From Actinomycetospora sp. (GTDB taxonomy: Bacteria; Actinomycetota; Actinomycetes; Mycobacteriales; Pseudonocardiaceae): a stretch of DNA of 7,192 nucleotides. A model generated the notes under the pieces. The model was not told the origin of the DNA. It saw only the letters and a list, made by a program, of their open reading frames with translations, and ran no database searches. The position numbers and the translations under genes are program-made. Where the stretch lies: the NCBI GenBank assembly GCA_025925615.1, contig JAICLN010000218.1, positions 1 to 7,192 of the forward strand, given 5' to 3'. This document shows positions 1-5,501 of this stretch, in pieces (the stretch's first letter is position 1; each line of letters begins with the position of its first letter).

Positions 1-57
1 ATCGACCGGGGCCGCCACCGCCTCGCTGGGGCCGGAGCCGAACACGTCCCGCGTACC
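1..57 (-). other. possible 5' end of a leftward gene leaving the window
   Basis: Read leftward, the frame ending in GTC GAT at the window edge has G or C in the third position of nearly every codon over its last 18 codons. A GTG at 45..43 would give a start reading Val/Met-Phe-Gly-Ser-Gly-Pro-Ser-Glu-Ala-Val. A purine-rich AAGGA lies about 16 nt upstream, which is too far for a convincing ribosome site. The rightward frame from position 2 shares the same wobble positions, so the codon bias does not decide the strand. Only about 15 codons are visible and I do not recognise the product. This may simply be GC-rich spacer. Confidence 0.2.
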
Positions 58-80
58 CGGTTCCTTCGGACCCGGAACCG
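58..80. terminator. terminator-like hairpin downstream of the rhodanese gene
   Basis: CGGTTCC at 58-64 and GGAACCG at 74-80 form a perfect 7-bp stem around a 9-nt loop. It lies 68 nt beyond the stop of the leftward rhodanese gene, a reasonable position for the end of that operon. There is no T-tract on either strand, which is common for terminators in GC-rich actinomycetes but leaves the assignment open. It could also be an operator for a gene starting to its left. The rest of 1-147 shows no supported gene on the rightward strand. Confidence 0.35.
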
Positions 81-147
81 CGGAGCAGGTCTCGAACCAG
101 AGGCGTGTCGGGCCGAGTGCCCACCATCGGACCGGTCGAGCGGACCT

Positions 148-597
148 TCAGGGCTGCGGCGGCGGCTGTGCGGGTCCAGTCGCGTGCTGCGGTGCGGCGT
201 AGTCGGGCGGCGCGTCGGAGCCCGGCGCCGTCGGGAGGCCCGCCGCTTCCCAGGCCCGGTAGCCCCCGACGACGTCGGTGGCCCGGTGGATCCCGAGGTC
301 CTGCAGCGCGGCGGCGGCCAGCGAGGACGTGTAGCCCTCCGAGCACAGCACGACCCAGGCCACGTCGTGGTCGACCGCCTCGGGGATGCGGGCGTCCGAG
401 GCCGGGTCGAGGCGCCACTCGAGGTGGTTGCGCTCGACGACCACGGCGTCCGGCACGGTCCCCTCGGCCAGGCGCTGCCAGCCCGGGCGGATGTCGACCA
501 GCCGCGCACCGTCGCCGAGCGCGGCCGCCGCGTCGTCGGGCGCCAGCCGGGTCAGCCGGGCGCGCGCCGCGGCCAGCACCTCGGCGATCGTGGTCAT
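148..597 (-). CDS. rhodanese-like sulfurtransferase (single domain)
   Basis: 149-residue protein of the single-domain rhodanese family, which moves sulfane sulfur through a persulfide on an active-site cysteine. Visible marks are the early strand and turn VDIRPG (residues 34-39), the active-site loop C85-S-E-G-Y-T-S91, and the late VVGGYRAWEAAGLP segment (109-122) that closes the fold. The last 25 or so residues are Pro/Ala-rich and look disordered. There is no signal peptide, so it is cytoplasmic. The ATG at 597..595 is chosen because the protein aligns as a complete rhodanese from there, and it overlaps the dioxygenase stop as ATGA, which suggests coupled translation. An upstream extension of the open frame is only the antisense shadow of the neighbouring gene. 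By context it probably handles sulfur released during cysteine breakdown. The family assignment is firm; the substrate is not known. Confidence 0.9.
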   Translation of the reverse strand: MTTIAEVLAAARARLTRLAPDDAAAALGDGARLVDIRPGWQRLAEGTVPDAVVVERNHLEWRLDPASDARIPEAVDHDVAWVVLCSEGYTSSLAAAALQDLGIHRATDVVGGYRAWEAAGLPTAPGSDAPPDYAAPQHATGPAQPPPQP

Positions 598-1232
598 GGC
601 CGGACCTGGCCTCCTTCGGGCGACGCCCCGGGCTCCACCAGCTCCGAGCGCGTCCGTGTGAGGGTGCCCCGCTCGACGTCGTAGTACGACATCGTCGACA
701 GCGGCGGCGAGTAGGCGTGGACGCTGACCGCGGGCTCGGCGCGGCGGTTCGACACGTCGTGGACGTGCCCGAGCGGGAAGGCCACCCCGGCGGAGGCGCC
801 GAGCACGTGCCGCCGCAGCCCGGGACCGGACGACGCGAGCTCCTCGGCGGTGACCTCGTGGTCCCCGGGGTGGCCCGAGGTCCAGCGCCACTCGGTGAGC
901 TCGCCGCGGACCACGGTGAGCGCACCGATCGACCCGCCGTGGTCGTGCAGCTCGGCGGCCTGCTCGGTGGCCCAGCTGATGAGCCAGACGTCGAGGTGCG
1001 GGTCGGCGTGCAGGCGGCGCGACCAGCGGTGGGTGTGGTCGACACGGACCTCGTGCATCCCCGCGGCCACCTCGGCGGCGACCTGGCGGGTGATCGTGGT
1101 GAGGTCGGCGAGGCTCACCGGGGTCGGGCCGTCGTGCCAGCGGCGACGGTCCCCGTGCAAGGACCGGGGCAGGAACGCGAGGGTGGTGGAGGGGCGGGCA
1201 TCCGGGCGGGCGGGAGTGACGGCGGTGGTCAT
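594..1232 (-). CDS. cdoA: cysteine dioxygenase family protein (cupin iron enzyme)
   Basis: 212-residue cupin thiol dioxygenase; the family uses non-haem Fe(II) and O2 to oxidise L-cysteine to cysteine sulfinate in the cytoplasm. The iron ligands are H96 and H98 (ELHDHGGS) and, by alignment with the animal enzyme, H158 (GHVHDV). The S170-x-H172-x-Y174 motif within AVSVHAYSPP matches the catalytic Ser-His-Tyr relay. G103 stands where mammalian CDO has the cross-linking cysteine, so no Cys-Tyr cofactor is expected, as usual in bacteria. R72 (WSRRL) appears to match the carboxylate-binding arginine, which favours cysteine over 3-mercaptopropionate, whose dioxygenases carry Gln there. The ATG at 1232..1230 is chosen for the GAGGA 11 nt upstream and the normal family length; the frame stays open to about 1430, but that extension resembles no CDO. 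It is the first gene of the operon with the rhodanese. The exact substrate is inferred. Confidence 0.9.
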   Translation of the reverse strand: MTTAVTPARPDARPSTTLAFLPRSLHGDRRRWHDGPTPVSLADLTTITRQVAAEVAAGMHEVRVDHTHRWSRRLHADPHLDVWLISWATEQAAELHDHGGSIGALTVVRGELTEWRWTSGHPGDHEVTAEELASSGPGLRRHVLGASAGVAFPLGHVHDVSNRRAEPAVSVHAYSPPLSTMSYYDVERGTLTRTRSELVEPGASPEGGQVRP

Positions 1233-1243
1233 GACGCTGGGAG

Positions 1244-1248
1244 TCCTC
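1244..1248 (-). promoter_or_regulatory. ribosome binding site of the cysteine dioxygenase gene
   Basis: GAGGA on the leftward strand, 11 nt before the ATG at 1232..1230. It supports this start over any upstream start in the longer open frame. Confidence 0.6.
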
Positions 1249-1250
1249 GG

Positions 1251-1340
1251 GTGACGACGGCCACCGTCACGACGAGGAGCGGCGGCCGGGAGGGACGTCC
1301 CCCGGGGCGTCGCGCCACGACGGGGACCGGGACTCGTCGT
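1251..1340 (-). other. leader RNA segment with mutually exclusive stems before the dioxygenase
   Basis: On the leftward transcript, ACGACGAG (1340..1333), at the stop of the possible leader peptide, is perfectly complementary to CTCGTCGT (1276..1269). The second segment overlaps GTGACG (1270..1265), which can instead pair with CGTCAC (1256..1251) to form a hairpin ending 2 nt before the GAGGA ribosome site. Between them, 1311..1294 can form a GC-rich stem (GACG with CGTC plus flanking C/G pairs), next to the palindrome GGGACGTCCC (1292-1301). The layout resembles an attenuator, but such pairings arise easily in GC-rich DNA and I have not folded the region. Confidence 0.3.
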
Positions 1341-1414
1341 CAGCGACAGCGCTGGTCGAACACGTACGCACGCCGGCTCACCCAGAACGGGTCGAGCTCC
1401 TCGCGGCGGGTCAC
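1340..1414 (-). CDS. possible leader peptide upstream of cysteine dioxygenase
   Basis: A 24-codon reading frame from GTG (1414..1412) to TGA (1342..1340), ending in ...FDQRCR-stop, with its only cysteine in the penultimate codon. All codons but two (the TGT for Cys and one CGT) end in G or C. It ends 107 nt before the dioxygenase start. No Shine-Dalgarno sequence precedes the GTG; instead a -35/-10 pair is spaced so that transcription could begin on the GTG itself. Leaderless short frames with cysteine codons act as cysteine-responsive attenuators of sulfur genes in mycobacteria, and short leader peptides before sulfur genes are annotated widely in actinomycetes. This one has a single Cys rather than a run, so the parallel is loose. 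A shorter start at GTG 1381..1379 would give 13 codons. In GC-rich DNA a chance frame of this size is common. Confidence 0.35.
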   Translation of the reverse strand: MTRREELDPFWVSRRAYVFDQRCR

Positions 1415-1420
1415 GGGGAG

Positions 1421-1449
1421 ATTCCACCACGCCGCGGCCGGCCCGTCAC
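1421..1449 (-). promoter_or_regulatory. candidate leftward promoter for the leader peptide and cdoA operon
   Basis: On the leftward strand, GTGACG (1449..1444) resembles the TTGACN -35 box. It is followed after exactly 17 nt by TGGAAT (1426..1421), which fits TANNNT except at the second base. Six nucleotides then separate it from the GTG at 1414, so the predicted first transcribed base is the first base of that codon. The missing A2 in the -10 box is the weak point. Confidence 0.35.
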
Positions 1450-1466
1450 CACGGGGGCCGGGCCGC
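1434..1466. repeat. long imperfect inverted repeat in the divergent control region
   Basis: The arms are GCGGCCGGCCCGT (1434-1446) and ACGGGGGCCGGGCCGC (1451-1466), around a 4-nt CACC loop. The inner five pairs and the outer arms match, with a 2-nt bulge and a single-base bulge on the right arm. It overlaps the candidate leftward -35 box and ends about 30 nt before the rightward -10 box. It could be an operator shared by the two divergent genes or an RNA hairpin. It has no T-tract. Apart from this element, the promoters and the leader, I see nothing else in the 276-bp gap. Confidence 0.4.
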
Positions 1467-1495
1467 TCGACGGGCACGGCGTCGGGGGGTCGACC

Positions 1496-1508
1496 TAGCC
1501 TGGATCGC
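1496..1508 (+). promoter_or_regulatory. -10 box and leaderless start of the ABC exporter gene
   Basis: TAGCCT at 1496-1501 fits the actinobacterial TANNNT -10 box and lies 7 nt before the GTG at 1509. This spacing places the transcription start on or next to the start codon. No Shine-Dalgarno-like sequence precedes the GTG, which agrees with a leaderless mRNA. I find no clear -35 box at the usual distance. The core CTAGCCTGG recurs exactly in front of kgd. Confidence 0.55.
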
Positions 1509-4500
1509 GTGCCCGACCCCGCCTCTCCCGAGGCCTCCACCACCACCCTCGTACTCACGGAGCCCGCCCCCGAGGACACCGCCCCTGACGCCGGGCGCAG
1601 CCGCCCGGACGACCCGGCGCGCGGCTGGGTCCGCCGCCTCTCGCTCGACTGCTGGCGCCACCGCGGCCTCACCGTCGCCTCGATCGGCGCCTCCACCCTG
1701 GGGGTGGGTCTGGAGTCGGTCGGGCCGCTCCTGGTCGCCGTGGCGGTCGACCGGGCGGTCCGGGGGTCGACGTCGGGGCTCGGGGCCATCGTCGCGGCCG
1801 TCGTCGCGCTCGCGCTGGTCAAGTTCGCGATGGCCTTCCTGCGCCGCTACCTCGGCGGGCGGCTCTCGCTGTCGGTGCAGCACGACCTGCGACGCCGGGT
1901 GTTCGGCTCGATCTCACGGCTCGACGGCCCCCGCCAGGACAAGCTGCGGACCGGCCAGGTTGTCTCGCGGGCGAACTCCGACCTCCAGCAGGTCCAGGGC
2001 CTGCTCGGGATGGTGCCGTACTCGGTGGGCACGCTCGCCCAGGTCGTCGTCTCCGTCGTGATCATGGCGTGGCTCTCGCCGCTGCTCACCGTCGTCGCGC
2101 TGGTCACCCTGCCGGTCGCGCTGGTGTTCACCACGGTCATGCGCCGGCGGCTCTTCCCGGCGACGTGGTCGGCGCAGCAGCGGGCCGCGGAGGTCGCCCA
2201 GGGCGTCGAGGAGACCGTCACCGGCGTCCGGGTGGTCAAGGGCTTCGGGCAGGAGGAGCGCGAGACGTCCCGGCTGGCCGAGGTCGCCGGGCGGCTCTAC
2301 GGCGAGCGCCTCCGGGCGGCGCGGCTCACCGCCCGGCTCACGCCGACGCTGTCCGCGCTGCCGACGGTCGGCCAGCTCGGGGTGTTCGCCCTCGGCGGCG
2401 CGCTCGCCCTCTCCGGGCAGATCACCATCGGGACGTTCCTCGCCTTCACCACCTACATCGCCGCGCTCATCGCGCCGGCGCGCATGGTCGCCGCGGTGGT
2501 CGTCACCGGGCAGTTGGCCCGCGCCGGCGTCGAGCGCGTCTACGAGCTGATCGACTCCCAGCCCGACATCGTCGACCCACCGGAGGCCGTCGCCCTCCCC
2601 GACGGGCCGGTCGGTCTCGAGCTCGACGACGTGCGGTTCGGCTACGCCCGCAGCGAGCCGGTCCTCGACGGGGTCTCGCTGACGGTGCGGCCGGGCGAGA
2701 CGCTCGCGGTGATCGGCACCGCGGGCTCGGGCAAGTCGACCGTGGCGCTGCTCGTCCCCCGCTTCTACGACGTGCAGGCCGGCGCCGTGCGGGTCGGCGG
2801 GCACGACGTGCGGGACGTCTCGCTGGCCTCGCTGCGCCGCACCGTGGGCGTGGTGTTCGAGGAGGCGTTCCTCTTCTCCGACACGGTGCGCGCGAACATC
2901 GCCTACGGCTCCCCGGACGCCACCGACGCCCAGGTCCGGGCCGCCGCGGCCGCCGCCCAGGCCGACGACTTCGTCCGCGAGCTCCCCGAGGGCTACGGCA
3001 CCCGCGTCGGCGAGCGCGGCCTCACCCTCTCCGGCGGGCAGCGCCAGCGCGTCGCCCTGGCCCGCGCCCTGCTCTACGACCCCCGCGTCCTCGTGCTCGA
3101 CGACGCGACGAGCGCCGTCGACGCGGCCACCGAGGCCGCGATCGGGGAGACGCTGCGGGCCGTCACCGCCGAGCGCACCACCCTCGTCATCGCCCACCGC
3201 CGCTCCACCCTGGCGCTCGCCGACCGCATCGCCGTGCTCGACGAGGGCCACGTCGTCGACGTCGGCACCGCCCGCGAGCTCGGCGCCCGCTGCGAGCTGT
3301 TCAACGCCCTGCTCGCCGGGCCCGGCGAGAGCATCGACCGGCCGGCGCGGGCCCGGATCGACGACGCCGAGGGGCCCGGTCCCGACGGCACGACGCGGTC
3401 GCTGTGGCCCGATCCCGACCACCTCGACGCCGAGGACGACGCCCCGGCCGGCGACCGCGGGGGCACCGACCGGATCGCGGCGGGTCTCGACGGCACCGTC
3501 TCCTCCCGGGAGATGCGCGCCGCCCTCGCGACGCTGCTGCCCGCGCGGGAGCGCCCCGACCTGCACGGGGAGGACCCGACCGCGCCGGACCCCGGGTTCC
3601 GGCTGACCAACCTGCTGCGCCCGGTCCGCCTCGCGTTCGCCGCGGTCATCGCGCTGGTCGCCCTCGACGCGCTCGCGACGATCGCCTTCCCCACGCTGGC
3701 CCGCATCGCGGTCGACGGCGGGATCAACGGGCGCGACCCGTCGGTCCTCGTGCTCGCGGTCGCCGTCGGTCTCGGCGTCGTGCTCGTGGACTGGATCGTC
3801 GTGTTCGCCCAGACGGTGCTCACGGCGCGGGTCGGCGAGAGCCGGCTCTACCTGCTGCGGGTCCGCAGCTTCGCCCACCTCCAGCGCCTCGGGCTGGACT
3901 TCTACGAGCGCGAGCTCGGCGGCCGGATCATGACGCGGATGACGACGGACGTCGACGCGCTCTCGTCGTTCCTGCAGACCGGGCTCGCCCAGGCCGTCGT
4001 CGCCCTGCTCACGGTCGTCGGCGTCGCGGTGGCGCTGCTGGTCACCGACCTCGAGCTCGCCCTCGTGGCACTGGCGGCGATGCCGATCCTCGTCGCCGCC
4101 ACGGTGGTCTTCCGACGGCTCTCGTCGGCGGCCTACGCCGAGGCTCGCGAGCGGGTCGGCGTGGTGAACGCCGACCTGCAGGAGAACGTCGCCGGGCTGC
4201 GGGTCGCCCAGGCCCACACCCACGAGGAGGCCTCGGCCGCGCACTTCGCCGGCAACAGCGACGCCTACCGCCGCGCCCGGCTGCGCGCCCAGCGGCTCAT
4301 CGCCACCTACTTCCCCGGCGCCAACCTGCTCTCCGACCTCGCCCAGGCCGCCGTGCTCGGCGTCGGCGCCGCGCGCGTGGCGAGCGGCGACCTGTCGTCG
4401 GGGATCCTCGTGGCGTTCCTGCTCTACCTGGCGATGTTCTTCGGCCCGGTGCAGCAGCTCTCGCAGGTCTTCGACGGCTACCAGCAGGCGCGCGTGGGCC

Positions 4501-5402
4501 TGACCCGCATCTCCGAGCTGCTGCGCACCCCCACGACGGTGCCCGCGCCGGCCGACCCGGTCGCCGTGGGCACCCTGCGCGGCGAGGTCGAGCTGCGCGA
4601 CGTCGGGTTCTCCTACGGCAGGGCGAGCGGAGCGACGGGGGAAGGGGACGGCGCGGAGACGCCGGCGCTGTCGCACGTGTCGCTGCGCGTCCCCGCCGGG
4701 CGCACCGTGGCCCTGGTCGGGGCCACCGGGGCGGGCAAGTCGACGATCGTGAAGCTCGTCGCCCGCTTCTACGACACGACCTCCGGAGCAGTGCTGATCG
4801 ACGGGGTCGACGTCCGCCGCTACGACCTCCCCGGCCTGCGGCACCGCCTCGGGGTGGTGCCCCAGGAGGCCCACCTGTTCGTCGGCGACATCGCCTCGAA
4901 CATCGCCTACGGACGTCCCGACGCGGGCCCGGCGCAGATCGAGGAGGCCGCCCGGCGGGTCGGGGCCCTCGACGTCGTGGCGGCGCTGCCCGCCGGGTTC
5001 CGCCAGCCGGTCGGCGAGCGGGGCGGCGGGCTCTCCGCGGGCCAGCGCCAGCGCGTGGCGCTGGCCCGGGCCGAGCTCGTCGACCCCTCCCAGCTGCTTC
5101 TCGACGAGGCCACCGCCGCCCTCGACCCCGCGACGGAGTCCGCCGTGCTGGCCGCGGGCGACCGGGTCGCGGCCCGCCGCACGACCTTCGTCGTCGCCCA
5201 CCGCCTCGCGACCGCGGCGCGCGCGGACCACATCGTGGTGCTCCACGGCGGCCGGATCGTGGAGGAGGGCACCCACGACGAACTGCTCGGGCTCGACGGG
5301 CGCTACGCCCTGCTCTGGCGGACCGGCGCGACCACCGCCGACGACGCCGAGGAGCTGGTGGCGCGCGAGGGCGTCACCTCCGGGGGTGCGGCCGTCGCAT
5401 GA
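1509..5402 (+). CDS. fused two-half ABC exporter (TMD-NBD-TMD-NBD)
   Basis: 1297-residue inner-membrane ABC transporter of the exporter type carrying both halves in one chain. A Pro/Asp-rich cytoplasmic tail (1-45) precedes TMD1 (about 50-335). NBD1 has A-loop Y379, Walker A 403-411 with K409, signature LSGGQ 507-511, Walker B D531 and H563. An acidic linker (about 606-693) leads to TMD2 (about 698-1005). NBD2 has Y1036, K1077, Q1119, signature LSAGQ 1175-1179, D1199-E1200 and H1231. In NBD1 the catalytic Glu is Asp (D532) and the Q-loop Gln is Glu (E451), while NBD2 is intact. Site 1 (NBD1 Walker motifs with the NBD2 signature) is therefore degenerate and site 2 consensus, as in heterodimeric exporters such as TM287/288 and BmrCD. 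NBD2 carries a Gly-rich insert at 1038-1053. The GTG at 1509 is chosen because the open frame upstream only mirrors the opposite-strand genes. Substrate unknown: drug, lipid and peptide export are all possible. Confidence 0.93.
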   Translation: MPDPASPEASTTTLVLTEPAPEDTAPDAGRSRPDDPARGWVRRLSLDCWRHRGLTVASIGASTLGVGLESVGPLLVAVAVDRAVRGSTSGLGAIVAAVVALALVKFAMAFLRRYLGGRLSLSVQHDLRRRVFGSISRLDGPRQDKLRTGQVVSRANSDLQQVQGLLGMVPYSVGTLAQVVVSVVIMAWLSPLLTVVALVTLPVALVFTTVMRRRLFPATWSAQQRAAEVAQGVEETVTGVRVVKGFGQEERETSRLAEVAGRLYGERLRAARLTARLTPTLSALPTVGQLGVFALGGALALSGQITIGTFLAFTTYIAALIAPARMVAAVVVTGQLARAGVERVYELIDSQPDIVDPPEAVALPDGPVGLELDDVRFGYARSEPVLDGVSLTVRPGETLAVIGTAGSGKSTVALLVPRFYDVQAGAVRVGGHDVRDVSLASLRRTVGVVFEEAFLFSDTVRANIAYGSPDATDAQVRAAAAAAQADDFVRELPEGYGTRVGERGLTLSGGQRQRVALARALLYDPRVLVLDDATSAVDAATEAAIGETLRAVTAERTTLVIAHRRSTLALADRIAVLDEGHVVDVGTARELGARCELFNALLAGPGESIDRPARARIDDAEGPGPDGTTRSLWPDPDHLDAEDDAPAGDRGGTDRIAAGLDGTVSSREMRAALATLLPARERPDLHGEDPTAPDPGFRLTNLLRPVRLAFAAVIALVALDALATIAFPTLARIAVDGGINGRDPSVLVLAVAVGLGVVLVDWIVVFAQTVLTARVGESRLYLLRVRSFAHLQRLGLDFYERELGGRIMTRMTTDVDALSSFLQTGLAQAVVALLTVVGVAVALLVTDLELALVALAAMPILVAATVVFRRLSSAAYAEARERVGVVNADLQENVAGLRVAQAHTHEEASAAHFAGNSDAYRRARLRAQRLIATYFPGANLLSDLAQAAVLGVGAARVASGDLSSGILVAFLLYLAMFFGPVQQLSQVFDGYQQARVGLTRISELLRTPTTVPAPADPVAVGTLRGEVELRDVGFSYGRASGATGEGDGAETPALSHVSLRVPAGRTVALVGATGAGKSTIVKLVARFYDTTSGAVLIDGVDVRRYDLPGLRHRLGVVPQEAHLFVGDIASNIAYGRPDAGPAQIEEAARRVGALDVVAALPAGFRQPVGERGGGLSAGQRQRVALARAELVDPSQLLLDEATAALDPATESAVLAAGDRVAARRTTFVVAHRLATAARADHIVVLHGGRIVEEGTHDELLGLDGRYALLWRTGATTADDAEELVAREGVTSGGAAVA
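5038..5068. repeat. perfect 13-bp inverted repeat inside the ABC gene
   Basis: CGGGCCAGCGCCA (5038-5050) and TGGCGCTGGCCCG (5056-5068) are exact reverse complements around GCGCG. They fall in the codons for the NBD2 signature and the following Q-R-Q-R-V-A-L-A-R helix. The matching NBD1 segment (about 3034-3064) encodes nearly the same residues without the perfect symmetry. Most likely it follows from the amino-acid motif and GC-ending codons. Confidence 0.6.
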
Positions 5403-5405
5403 ACC

Positions 5406-5432
5406 GGTGCAGTGGGCTACAGGCCCACCACC
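5406..5432 (+). terminator. candidate terminator of the ABC exporter gene
   Basis: Three nucleotides after the stop, GGTG and GTGGGC (5406-5409, 5412-5417) pair with GCCCAC and CACC (5423-5428, 5429-5432) around a TACAG loop. This gives 10 base pairs with a 2-nt CA bulge. No T-tract follows. Its position between a stop codon and the next promoter favours a terminator, though it might instead influence kgd transcription. Confidence 0.5.
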
Positions 5433-5440
5433 CGGGAAGA

Positions 5441-5460
5441 CCCCAAGGGCTAGCCTGGGG
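5441..5460 (+). promoter_or_regulatory. kgd promoter -10 box within a CCCCA-N10-TGGGG inverted repeat
   Basis: TAGCCT at 5451-5456 is a good TANNNT -10 box and would start transcription near 5463, leaving a leader of about 40 nt. The same nine bases, CTAGCCTGG, stand before the ABC exporter gene. The box lies inside an inverted repeat with arms CCCCA (5441-5445) and TGGGG (5456-5460), so a repressor bound there would cover it. No TTGAC-like -35 box is visible at 16-19 nt. The promoter call is moderate; the operator idea is speculative. Confidence 0.5.
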
Positions 5461-5484
5461 TCCGTTTCCACTCCCGCACGCGAT

Positions 5485-5489
5485 TGAGG
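5485..5489 (+). promoter_or_regulatory. ribosome binding site of kgd
   Basis: TGAGG lies 12 nt before the GTG at 5502, slightly further than ideal. It supports the GTG start over the ATG at 5559, which has no comparable purine run upstream. Confidence 0.45.
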
Positions 5490-5501
5490 CGATTTCGAGC
5501 C

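Noticed and set aside
82..105. tRNA-like GGTTCGAGACC on the leftward strand near the left edge.
   Set aside because: The flanking bases do not form a five-pair T-stem, and no acceptor or anticodon arms fit nearby.
598..891. Longer version of the rhodanese starting near 891.
   Set aside because: It lies wholly inside the dioxygenase gene in another frame, and the ATGA overlap gives a complete rhodanese domain.
1233..1430. Longer version of the dioxygenase starting near 1430.
   Set aside because: The added 66 residues are Arg/Pro-rich with no resemblance to the family, and the ATG at 1232 has a ribosome site and gives normal length.
105..1508. Upstream extension of the exporter frame by 468 codons.
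   Set aside because: It runs antisense through the rhodanese and dioxygenase genes, encodes Arg/Pro-rich low-complexity sequence, and would bypass the well-placed GTG and promoter at 1496-1511.
3074..3823. Leftward frame of 249 codons opposite the exporter linker.
   Set aside because: Ser/Arg/Ala-rich shadow with no start context or motif; opposite a conserved NBD and TMD.
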